Of a DNA stretch of 34,462 nucleotides, positions 18,410 to 26,243 are shown one piece after another (position 1 is the first letter of the stretch; each line of letters starts with the position of its first letter). The stretch is from the NCBI GenBank assembly GCA_020201435.1, contig JAIVGS010000007.1, positions 1 to 34,462 on the forward strand, given 5' to 3'. The notes under the pieces were generated by a model. That model saw only the letters and a list, made by a program, of their open reading frames with translations. It made no database searches and was not told the DNA's origin. The translations under genes and the position numbers were made by a program. The stretch comes from Myxococcales bacterium. Lineage in GTDB: Bacteria; Myxococcota; Myxococcia; Myxococcales; 40CM-4-68-19.

Positions 18410-18472
18410 GGCTGGAGAACATGCGCACGGCCGGCTGAATTCAAAGCTCCAGCCGGGCGCTCGCCCGCCCGC

Positions 18473-19261
18473 TCAGGCCGTCATCCGCGCGGTCGTGTCT
18501 TTCTTCCCGAAGATCCACGCGCCGAGAATGCCCAGTTCGTAACAGAGCAGCATCGGCACCGCCATCAGGGCGAGGTTGAACGGGTCGCCGGTCGGGGTCA
18601 CGAACGCGGCGACGATGACGTTCACCACGATCGCATGTCGCCGGTACTTGCTGAGGAACTTCCAGTCGACCAGGCCGATCATGGCGAGCAGCGTCAAGAT
18701 GAGCGGCAGCTCGAAGACGATGCCGAAGGCGAGCAGCAGCATCATCACCAGGCCGAGCTGCTCGTCCATCATCAAAACCGGCTTGATGTCGGGACCGGCC
18801 GAATTGATCAGGAACTGGAAGGCGGGCGGCAGGATGACGGTGTAACAGAAGACCGCGCCGCCGACGAAGAACAGCGTCGCCGCGACCACGAACGGGACGA
18901 TCTTCCGTCGCTCGCGCCGGTAGAGGCCGGGCGCGACGAAGAGCCAGATCTGCCAGAAGATCATCGGCGACGCGACGAAGAGCCCCGCGTAGAGGCCGAC
19001 CTTCAGGTAGATCATGAACGGCTCGATGCTCGACGAGAAGTGCAGCGCCTTCTCGCCCTCGGGCAGCGCGGCAAAGACGGGCCGCATCAGGAAGTGGAAG
19101 AGCTGCTGCGACCAGTAGTACGAGGCGGCGAAGCCGATCAGCAGCCAGATCACCGCCCACTTGAGGCGCTGGCGCAGCTCGAGCAGGTGCTCGCGGAGCG
19201 AAAGGTGGACGTCGTCTTCCGGACCTTCGGCTGGCGGCTTCGGCAGGAGCGCCGGGCTCAC
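18473..19261 (-). CDS. tatC: Sec-independent protein translocase TatC
   Basis: 262 aa; SLREHLLELRQRLKWAV, six-TM pattern, FELPLILTLLAMIGLV. Confidence 0.96.
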   Translation of the reverse strand: MSPALLPKPPAEGPEDDVHLSLREHLLELRQRLKWAVIWLLIGFAASYYWSQQLFHFLMRPVFAALPEGEKALHFSSSIEPFMIYLKVGLYAGLFVASPMIFWQIWLFVAPGLYRRERRKIVPFVVAATLFFVGGAVFCYTVILPPAFQFLINSAGPDIKPVLMMDEQLGLVMMLLLAFGIVFELPLILTLLAMIGLVDWKFLSKYRRHAIVVNVIVAAFVTPTGDPFNLALMAVPMLLCYELGILGAWIFGKKDTTARMTA

Positions 19262-19626
19262 GGCTTCGGCACCGTGCCGTCGGGCGCTACGACTTTCAAG
19301 TCGGCGGCGGCGCGGCGGGCGGCGGCGCGGGCCGCGGCCGGATCGTCAGCAGCCGGGGCAGCGGCTGCCGTCCTCGCTTCGGCCCTCGCCGCGGCCGGAT
19401 CGTCGGGCGGCGGCGGCGGCACCGGGGCGATCATCCGCGGCGGCTCGAGGTCGACCCGCGCGATCTCCTGCTCGAACTGGCCCTTCAGGTCGTCGGTGGC
19501 TTTTCTCAGCTCCCGCAGCCCTTTTCCCAGTGATTTCGCGAGGACAGGGAGCTGGTCGGGGCCCAGCAAGAGCAGGGCCAGGCCAAGGATGATGATCACT
19601 TCCGTCATCGAAAGGCCGCCGATCAT
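19258..19626 (-). CDS. tatB: Tat translocase subunit TatA/TatB family
   Basis: 122 aa; MTEVIIILGLALLLLGPDQLPVLAKSLGKGLRELRKATDDLK; ATGA overlap with tatC. Confidence 0.9.
   Translation of the reverse strand: MIGGLSMTEVIIILGLALLLLGPDQLPVLAKSLGKGLRELRKATDDLKGQFEQEIARVDLEPPRMIAPVPPPPPDDPAAARAEARTAAAAPAADDPAAARAAARRAAADLKVVAPDGTVPKP
19331..19404. repeat. 17-bp direct repeat gccgcggccggatcgtc inside tatB
   Basis: Copies at 19331-19347 and 19388-19404; encode the DDPAAARA repeat. Confidence 0.85.
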
Positions 19627-19659
19627 GGCCGTCGTTCTAACAGAGGTTCTCGGCGGGTG

Positions 19660-20526
19660 CTAACGCAACAGCCAGATCACGATCGCGCTGGCCAGGACGA
19701 CCGCCAGGCCCGCGCCGAACCCGACGACGATCGCCATCGCGCGAGGCGCCTGGAACGGCGCGGGTGCCGGCGCGCGCTTTTTCGCCGGCCGAGGTCGCGG
19801 GCCGGCCGAGGGTGTCTTCGGATGGGACGGGGTCACCGGCGCCTGCACGACGGGCTCGATCGGCCGCGCCGCCGTCGCCTGGATCGCGCGCGCGAGCGCG
19901 GCGGCTTTGGCGTCCTGGGGCAAACGCGCTTTCTTCGTCGGCGCGTAGGCCCACTTGAGCTGGTCGAGCGCGAACGTTCCCGTCTTGCGCGCGGAGACGG
20001 CCGGGATCTCGCCGCTGGAGAAGAGCGATTTCGCGACCTGTTGCTGATGGATGAGCTCGCCGAGCGGCAGCATCTCGACGATGGTGCTGACCGGGCTGTC
20101 GTCGTGGAGCCGCTGCGGCGCTGCCTTCGGCGGCGGCGCGACTTCCGGCTCGACGCGGGGCGGCGGATCGGTCGGGCGCACGTCGAGCTCGATCTCTTCC
20201 TCTTCCTCGGGTGGAGGATCGGTCGAGGCGACCTCGAGCTCGATCTCTTCCTCGACCGGCGCCGCCCGGTTCGCCTTCGAGAGCGCCGCTGCCGGCGGCG
20301 GCGGAGGCCGCACGTCCCGCTTCTTCGCGTGCACCTTGGCCGTGAACATCGCCGCGAGCTCGCCGACCTGGGCGGCGGGGAGCCACTCGGCCATCCCTTC
20401 CTTCCAGACGAACGTCTCTTCGTCGACCAGATCGCTGGCCATCCGCAGCGCAAACTCGCCGCGAGTCATCGGGCCGGCCTCGCGCCCGTCGATCACCGCA
20501 AACCAGACAGTCTGGTCGCGACCCAT
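19660..20526 (-). CDS. GYF-domain (GYF_2-like) protein with acidic repeats and C-terminal TM anchor
   Basis: 288 aa; WFAVIDGREAGPMTRGEFALRMASDLVDEETFVWKEGMAEWLPAAQV; EEEIELEV…EEEEEIELDV; C-term MAIVVGFGAGLAVVLASAIVIWLLR. Confidence 0.85.
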   Translation of the reverse strand: MGRDQTVWFAVIDGREAGPMTRGEFALRMASDLVDEETFVWKEGMAEWLPAAQVGELAAMFTAKVHAKKRDVRPPPPPAAALSKANRAAPVEEEIELEVASTDPPPEEEEEIELDVRPTDPPPRVEPEVAPPPKAAPQRLHDDSPVSTIVEMLPLGELIHQQQVAKSLFSSGEIPAVSARKTGTFALDQLKWAYAPTKKARLPQDAKAAALARAIQATAARPIEPVVQAPVTPSHPKTPSAGPRPRPAKKRAPAPAPFQAPRAMAIVVGFGAGLAVVLASAIVIWLLR

Positions 20527-20562
20527 GACCCGATGTTACCGCTGTAGGGAAGGGACCTACAA
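20527..20562 (-). promoter_or_regulatory. Putative promoter TTGTAG-N18-TAACAT for the GYF-domain gene
   Basis: -10 at 20538-20533, 6 nt before ATG; -35 overlaps the stop of the upstream PBP gene. Confidence 0.5.
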
Positions 20563-23082
20563 GCCGCCCTTGAGCATCTGGTCAGCCGCCTGGGACGCCG
20601 TCGGCGCCTGCGTCTGCTGGGGCGGCTGCCCGGGAGCGACCACGACCGCGCCGGTCTCGTCGGGGGGCTCGTTCCCCTTCAGGTATGCCTCGCGAACCGG
20701 CTGGCGCGTCTCTGCGGTCGCGCGCTTGCCGGTATCGCCGTCGACGTCGACCCAGACGATCTTCTCGCTCGGCGCCTCGAAATCGGCCTGCGGCACGGCC
20801 TTGAGCGCCTTCTGCATGTAGTCGAGCCAGATCGGCAGCGCGTAGTGGCCGCCGGTCGCGTACTTGTCCATCGGCGATTCGTACGTGTCGAACCCGACCC
20901 ACACGCCGGTGACGAGGTCGCGCGTGTACCCCATGAACCACGCGTCGAACAGGTCGTTGGTGGTGCCGGTCTTGCCGGCGACGGGCTTGCCCAGCGCAGC
21001 CGCGCGACCGCCGGTGCCCGGCGGCTTGCACACTTCGGTCATCAACTGCTGGGTGAGGAACGCCGTCTCGGGCGTCATCACCTGCTCCGGTACGTCGAAC
21101 AGCTTCGCGTACCCGGCCGCGATGCGATCGTCCTCCCAGGTCCACGGGTCGTAGAAGCTCGAGTGGTCTTCGAGGATGCGCCCGTCCCGATCGAGCACGC
21201 GTCGCAGGTAGATCATCTTCGCCCTGCGCCCGAGCCGATTGAAGGTCGCGTACACGCCGGTCAGGTCGGACAGGTACACACACGAGCTCCCGAGCGCCAT
21301 CGAGAGGTCCTCGTTGATCTTCGTCGAGATCCCGAGCTTGTGCGCCCACGCCGCCGCCGACTTGACGCCCACCGCCTGCAGCGTCCGGATCGCGGGCAGG
21401 TTCATCGAGTGGATCAGCGCCAGCCGCACCGGCACCTCGCCGACGAACTCCTGCTCGTAGTTCTCCGGCTTCCAGCGCCTGCCGGTGGTGTCGTCGTCGG
21501 TGACGATCGGCGCGTCGAGCAGGATCGTCGAAGCGGTGAAATTGCGCTGCTCGATCGCCGCGCTGTAGACCAGCGGCTTGAACGCCGACCCCGGCTGCCG
21601 GCACGCCTGGAACGCGCGGTTGAACTCGCTCTTCTCGAAGTCGTACCCGCCGATCATCGCGACCACGTAGCCGCTGTTGGGATCGACCGAGATCGCCGCG
21701 CCCTGCAGCTTCGGCTCCTGCTCCAGCTCCCACTCGCCTTTGCGCGACGCCGGCCGCACCAGGACGACGTCGCCGGCGGTGACGACGCCTCGCAGCGACG
21801 TCTGCTTGTAGTATTCGGAGTTGACCTCCGGATTCGGCTTGCGCGCCCACCACGCGCTCGAGGCCTGGATCACGCCCTTCTGCGAGCCGATCTGGATGTT
21901 CGCCGCCTCGCCCTTCTTCTCGACCGAGGTGACCAGCGCGGCGATGACCTCGTCGTGCGCGCCGTCGCCCTCGAGAAATGCCTGCTCCTTGCGAGTGAAC
22001 TCGTCCCACTCCCTGGGCTGCAGGTGCATCAGAGCGCCGCGGTAGCCCTGCCGCTTGTCGGCGTCGATCACGCCCCTGATCGTCGCGGCGATCGCGTCGT
22101 GCTCGCGCTCCAGGTCGACCGTCGCGTACACCTTGAGGCCGTCGTTCAGCAGCCGGTCGTTCGTGTACCGCGCGACCAGATCGCGGCGGATGTGCTCGGT
22201 CACGTACGGCGCCGTCTCGCGGAAGATGTCCTGCACCGGGTAGACCTTGATCGGCGCGGCATCCGCGGCTTCACGCTCTTCCTGCGTGATCATTCCCTCT
22301 TCGGTCATCCGCCGCAGGACGTACGAGCGGCGGTTCTTCGCCTTGTCGGGATGGGCGAACGGCGAGAACTCGGTCGGCGCCTGCGGGAGGCCGGCGATCA
22401 GCGCGATCTCCGGCAGCGACAGCTCCCACACGTTCTTCCGGAAGTAGTTCTCCGCCGCGGCCTGCACGCCGTACGAATGGTGGCCCAGGTAGACTTCGTT
22501 CAAATAGAGCCAGAGGATGTGCTCTTTGTCGAAGTTCGTCTCGAGCCGCCGCGTCAGGATGAACTCGCGGATCTTGCGGCGAACGCCCGCCATCCCGTGC
22601 CGCTCGTGCGCGGCCTTCACGCCCTCGGCGGAAGCGAGGATCGCTTTCGCCGTCTGCTGGCTCAACGTCGATCCACCGACGATGCGCTTGTGCCGGAGGT
22701 AGGTCTGGTAGAGGCCGCGCAGAAGCCCCGTGTAGCTGACGCCGGAGTGCTCGAAGAAGCCCGCGTCCTCCGACGCGATCACCGCTTGCTTCATCCGCTT
22801 CGGAATCCGGTCGTACGGCACGACGACGCGGCGCTCGTTGTAGAACTCGCCGATCAACTGCTCGTCGCCGCTCCAGATCGTGCTGACGATCGGCGGCCGG
22901 TAGTGTCGCGCCCAGTCGATCGACGGCAGGCCGCGGGCGAACGCGATGTACGCCGCGACCAGCACGCCGGACGCGAGCACCGCTACGACCGCGCACGGAA
23001 TCGCGATCAAGACCCACAGCGGCCGCTTTCCCGGACCACGATCCGCGGTCAATCGTCTGTACACGCGCAGAATGAAATCCAT
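20557..23082 (-). CDS. mrcA: Class A penicillin-binding protein 1A
   Basis: 841 aa; EDAGFFEHSGVS, GGSTLSQQTAKAIL, SAFK, SMN, KTGTT. Confidence 0.95.
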   Translation of the reverse strand: MDFILRVYRRLTADRGPGKRPLWVLIAIPCAVVAVLASGVLVAAYIAFARGLPSIDWARHYRPPIVSTIWSGDEQLIGEFYNERRVVVPYDRIPKRMKQAVIASEDAGFFEHSGVSYTGLLRGLYQTYLRHKRIVGGSTLSQQTAKAILASAEGVKAAHERHGMAGVRRKIREFILTRRLETNFDKEHILWLYLNEVYLGHHSYGVQAAAENYFRKNVWELSLPEIALIAGLPQAPTEFSPFAHPDKAKNRRSYVLRRMTEEGMITQEEREAADAAPIKVYPVQDIFRETAPYVTEHIRRDLVARYTNDRLLNDGLKVYATVDLEREHDAIAATIRGVIDADKRQGYRGALMHLQPREWDEFTRKEQAFLEGDGAHDEVIAALVTSVEKKGEAANIQIGSQKGVIQASSAWWARKPNPEVNSEYYKQTSLRGVVTAGDVVLVRPASRKGEWELEQEPKLQGAAISVDPNSGYVVAMIGGYDFEKSEFNRAFQACRQPGSAFKPLVYSAAIEQRNFTASTILLDAPIVTDDDTTGRRWKPENYEQEFVGEVPVRLALIHSMNLPAIRTLQAVGVKSAAAWAHKLGISTKINEDLSMALGSSCVYLSDLTGVYATFNRLGRRAKMIYLRRVLDRDGRILEDHSSFYDPWTWEDDRIAAGYAKLFDVPEQVMTPETAFLTQQLMTEVCKPPGTGGRAAALGKPVAGKTGTTNDLFDAWFMGYTRDLVTGVWVGFDTYESPMDKYATGGHYALPIWLDYMQKALKAVPQADFEAPSEKIVWVDVDGDTGKRATAETRQPVREAYLKGNEPPDETGAVVVAPGQPPQQTQAPTASQAADQMLKGGL

Positions 23083-23121
23083 CGATTCTGTCCTACACCG
23101 AAACAGCAGATCCGGCGCGAT

Positions 23122-24096
23122 TCATCCGCCTGAATGTAAGGCGGCGAGGGCCTGGATGCCCGCTTTTGGCAACACGTCCGCGAGCTCCGGCGGCAACGGC
23201 GAAGCGAAGACCAGGCGTTTGCGGGTGAGCGGGTGGGGCAAGGAAAGACGTTGTGAGTGCAGGAACATGCGTTTCAGGCCCCATTGCCGCTGCGCGATGC
23301 GGTTGAAGGGAAAATCGCCGTATTTTCCATCTCCGACGATCGGGTGCCCGATGGCTTCGAGATGGCGCCGGATCTGGTGGGTGCGGCCGGTTTCGATGGT
23401 CAATTCGAGCAGCGTCGCCTCCGGGCCGCCCGCCAGCCGGCGCCAGTGCGTCAGCGCGGCCTGCAGATTCACCCCGCGCTGCTGCTTGCTCGCCTGGGTC
23501 TGTTGATGCTCGGCGAGCCGCAGGTCGATGGTCCCGGTTTCCCTCTGGAATCGGCCCTTTGCGAGCGCGACGTACGTCTTGTCGGCTTCACCGCGGGTGA
23601 AGATCTCGGTGAGGCGGACCATCGCCTGGCGCGTCTTCGCGACCACGACGACGCCCGACGTCTCCCGGTCGAGACGGTGCGCCGGGCTCGGTTTGAATTC
23701 TCCTTCTGGCGTCGTCAGGCCCTGCCGCTCGAGGTACGCGCGCGCCTGATCGACGAGGGTCTCGCCGGTGATCCCGGTGCCCGGATGGATCGCGAGCCCG
23801 GCCGGCTTGTCGCAGGCGAGGACGTGCTCGTCCTCGTAGAGCACCTTGAAATCCTGGCGGACGGCGGCCGCGGGCTTCGGCGGCGGCGGCTCGACGGACT
23901 GCAACACGTGGACGGTGACCTCGTCGCCGGGGTGCAGCAGCTGCGCGACCTGCGCGCGCGCGCCGTTGACGCGGACTTTCTTGGTGCGGACGAGCTTGTA
24001 CAGATGACTCAACGGCATGTTCTCCATGCGGCGCCGCAGGAACTTGTCGAGCCGCTGCCCGGCGGCGTCCTCGGAGACCTTGAAGTCGAGCCTCAC
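23122..24096 (-). CDS. RluA/RluC family 23S rRNA pseudouridine synthase
   Basis: 324 aa; S4-like N-term; HRLDRETSGVVVVAKT; TGRTHQIRRHLEAIGHPIVGD. Confidence 0.95.
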   Translation of the reverse strand: MRLDFKVSEDAAGQRLDKFLRRRMENMPLSHLYKLVRTKKVRVNGARAQVAQLLHPGDEVTVHVLQSVEPPPPKPAAAVRQDFKVLYEDEHVLACDKPAGLAIHPGTGITGETLVDQARAYLERQGLTTPEGEFKPSPAHRLDRETSGVVVVAKTRQAMVRLTEIFTRGEADKTYVALAKGRFQRETGTIDLRLAEHQQTQASKQQRGVNLQAALTHWRRLAGGPEATLLELTIETGRTHQIRRHLEAIGHPIVGDGKYGDFPFNRIAQRQWGLKRMFLHSQRLSLPHPLTRKRLVFASPLPPELADVLPKAGIQALAALHSGG

Positions 24097-24488
24097 TTCT
24101 GGCTCTCGCTGAAGTCCGCGACGCGCCAGGTCCCGTCGGGCTCGCGGGCGAGGCGCAGGTGCGCTTCGCGCTGCAGGTCGCCCCCGCCCTGCGGGCGGAT
24201 GTCGAGCTCGTATTCGGCTTTGCGTTCCGGGCCGTCGCCGGTGAGCGACTTGCGCGAGTAGTAGACGCGCACCTGGCGCATGGTCATGCCGGTGTTGCCG
24301 CGGCGCGCCTCCGCGGTCAGGCCGAGCTCGTCTTTCAGGCGCATCGTCGCGACGCCGGTGGTGAAGGCGAGGGCCGAGTCTTGATCGGACTCGACGTAGT
24401 ACTTGTCGACGAACTTGTCGGCGACCGATCCGGGATCTTTCATCCCGCCGCAGGCGGCGAGGAGCAGGAGCAGCGCCAGCGTCCTCAT
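24093..24488 (-). CDS. Small hypothetical lipoprotein
   Basis: 131 aa from ATG 24486-24488; LLLLLAACGG lipobox; 4-nt overlaps on both sides. Confidence 0.85.
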   Translation of the reverse strand: MRTLALLLLLAACGGMKDPGSVADKFVDKYYVESDQDSALAFTTGVATMRLKDELGLTAEARRGNTGMTMRQVRVYYSRKSLTGDGPERKAEYELDIRPQGGGDLQREAHLRLAREPDGTWRVADFSESQK

Positions 24489-25336
24489 CGCCACAGCGCT
24501 TCCTCCGCCTCGGCGCAGGCCTTGGCGTGCTCCTCGTCGGGATGATGGGCGAGCTCGGTCCATGCGTCGGCGGCTTCCTTGCAGAGCATCGCCATCTCCG
24601 CGAAGCCCGCGTCGCCGAGGAACTGCCCGTAGATGCGGCGGAAGAGGCCCCCGCCGGTCCCGCGGACTTCGATCACCTGCCCGGCGAGGCGGGCGATCCG
24701 CTGCCAGTCGGGTCTTGCGGGCCACCGCGGCAGCTCGCTCGCAAGTGCGCGGATCCCTGGGAGGGCGGCTCGCATTCGGTCTCGTTGCAGATCGACCGCG
24801 GTGGTCAGCTCGGTCGGCGCTCTCGGCATGCCTTCGAGGTGAAGCACCGTGCAACCCGCGCCGCGCTCCGGTGTCGGATTGCACAGCGCTTTCTCGAGTT
24901 GCGCGGGCTCGAGAGACTGCGTCTCGGCATAACCGTTGTCCCACGCTTTGCCGGTCAGTGGAATTGCGATCAGATGGCCGTACCAGTGCGCGTGCGAATC
25001 CGCGTAGGGCAGCTCCGCCATGTCGGTGTAGACGAGCGGCAGCTCGCCCTGCGCGAGAAGAGTGTCGATGTGGCCGAGGGCCGTGTCGCTGTCGTCGAAA
25101 TGCGCCTCGTGGAGGGTCGCGCCGACGGCGCCGCAGAGGTCCTTCTCGAACGTCGGACTGCGCCCGACGAAGAACCGGCTCGGCTGCGGCGGCGTGAGCG
25201 TCGTGTCGCCTTCGTGCAGCGAAAAGCCGAGCCCCGCCCCGAGGCCGAAGACGAGCGTCTCGGGCAGATCGAGGCCCTTCGCGCGCAGCGCGTCGCCCAT
25301 CGCCGTCGATCCGCAGTGAAGGCCCTTGCGGTGCAT
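24485..25336 (-). CDS. BtrH N-terminal domain / DUF4872-like protein
   Basis: 283 aa; MHRKGLHCGSTAMGDALRAKGLDLPETLVFGLGAGLGFSL, HWYGHLIAIPLTG resembles BtrH_N family. Confidence 0.75.
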   Translation of the reverse strand: MHRKGLHCGSTAMGDALRAKGLDLPETLVFGLGAGLGFSLHEGDTTLTPPQPSRFFVGRSPTFEKDLCGAVGATLHEAHFDDSDTALGHIDTLLAQGELPLVYTDMAELPYADSHAHWYGHLIAIPLTGKAWDNGYAETQSLEPAQLEKALCNPTPERGAGCTVLHLEGMPRAPTELTTAVDLQRDRMRAALPGIRALASELPRWPARPDWQRIARLAGQVIEVRGTGGGLFRRIYGQFLGDAGFAEMAMLCKEAADAWTELAHHPDEEHAKACAEAEEALWR

Positions 25337-25362
25337 CGTCGATCGATCTTATCAGGCTGATC

Positions 25363-25908
25363 GTGGCGAAAATCTACACGCGGCGAGGGGACGACGGCTC
25401 GACCGGCCTCTTCGGCGGGCCTCGGGTGCGGAAGGACGATCTCCGAGTAGCCGCGTACGGCGACGTCGACGAGCTGAATTCGGCGCTCGGCGTCGCGCGC
25501 GAGGAGATCCTGGAGCAACCGGATCTGCTCGCGTTCGTCGATTCGCTGCAGAGCGAGCTGTTCACGCTCGGAGCCGAGCTGGCGACGCCCGATGCGTCGA
25601 AGGCGCCGAAGGAAGTCCCCCAAATCACGGCCGAGCACGTGGCGCGGCTCGAGGGCGAGATCGATCGACTGACCGGCGAGCTCCCGGAGATGCGCAATTT
25701 CATCCTGCCGGGCGGATCGCGCGCGGGGGCGGCGCTGCATTTCTGCCGCACGGTCTGCCGGCGGGCGGAGCGCGCCTGCGTCACGCTCGGCCAGGTGTCG
25801 CCCGACGCGCTGGCGTATTTGAATCGCTTGTCCGACCTGCTCTTCACGATGGCGCGCGCCGCGAACCTGCGCGCGGGCGGGCGCGAGATCCCGTGGAAAC
25901 CGGCGTGA
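25363..25908 (+). CDS. Cob(I)alamin adenosyltransferase (PduO/MMAB type)
   Basis: 181 aa, GTG start; KIYTRRGDDGSTGLFGG, GDVDELNSALGVAR, FILPGGSRAGAALHFCRTVCRRAER. Confidence 0.95.
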   Translation: MAKIYTRRGDDGSTGLFGGPRVRKDDLRVAAYGDVDELNSALGVAREEILEQPDLLAFVDSLQSELFTLGAELATPDASKAPKEVPQITAEHVARLEGEIDRLTGELPEMRNFILPGGSRAGAALHFCRTVCRRAERACVTLGQVSPDALAYLNRLSDLLFTMARAANLRAGGREIPWKPA

Positions 25909-26243
25909 AGCTGTTCGCGCTGTCCGAGCTGCGCGAGCGGGATTCGGTGCGCTTCGTGCTTCCCGATCTGCGGCTCGAGGGATTCGCGGTTCGAGTCGGC
26001 GAAGCGGTGCGGGCGTACGTGAACGTCTGCCCTCACCGCACGCAGCCGGTCGACGTCGGCGACGGCCGCTTGTGGTTGCCGAACGGCGAGATCGAATGCC
26101 AGGCGCATGGCGCGCGCTTCGACCCGCTGACCGGCGAATGCCGCGGCGGCCCCTGCGATGGCCGGCCGCTGACGCCGCTCACGATCGAAGAGCGCGACGG
26201 CGAGGTGTGGCTCACTTCAGCCGTTTCAGAACCGCATTGGTGA
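25905..26243 (+). CDS. Rieske [2Fe-2S] domain protein
   Basis: 112 aa from GTG 25905 (GTGA overlap); CPHRTQPVDVG…ECQAHGARFDPLTGECRGGPC. Confidence 0.9.
   Translation: MKLFALSELRERDSVRFVLPDLRLEGFAVRVGEAVRAYVNVCPHRTQPVDVGDGRLWLPNGEIECQAHGARFDPLTGECRGGPCDGRPLTPLTIEERDGEVWLTSAVSEPHW

Noticed and set aside
20845-23133. 762-aa plus-strand ORF
   Set aside because: Antisense of PBP1A; composition is the high-GC mirror-frame artefact.
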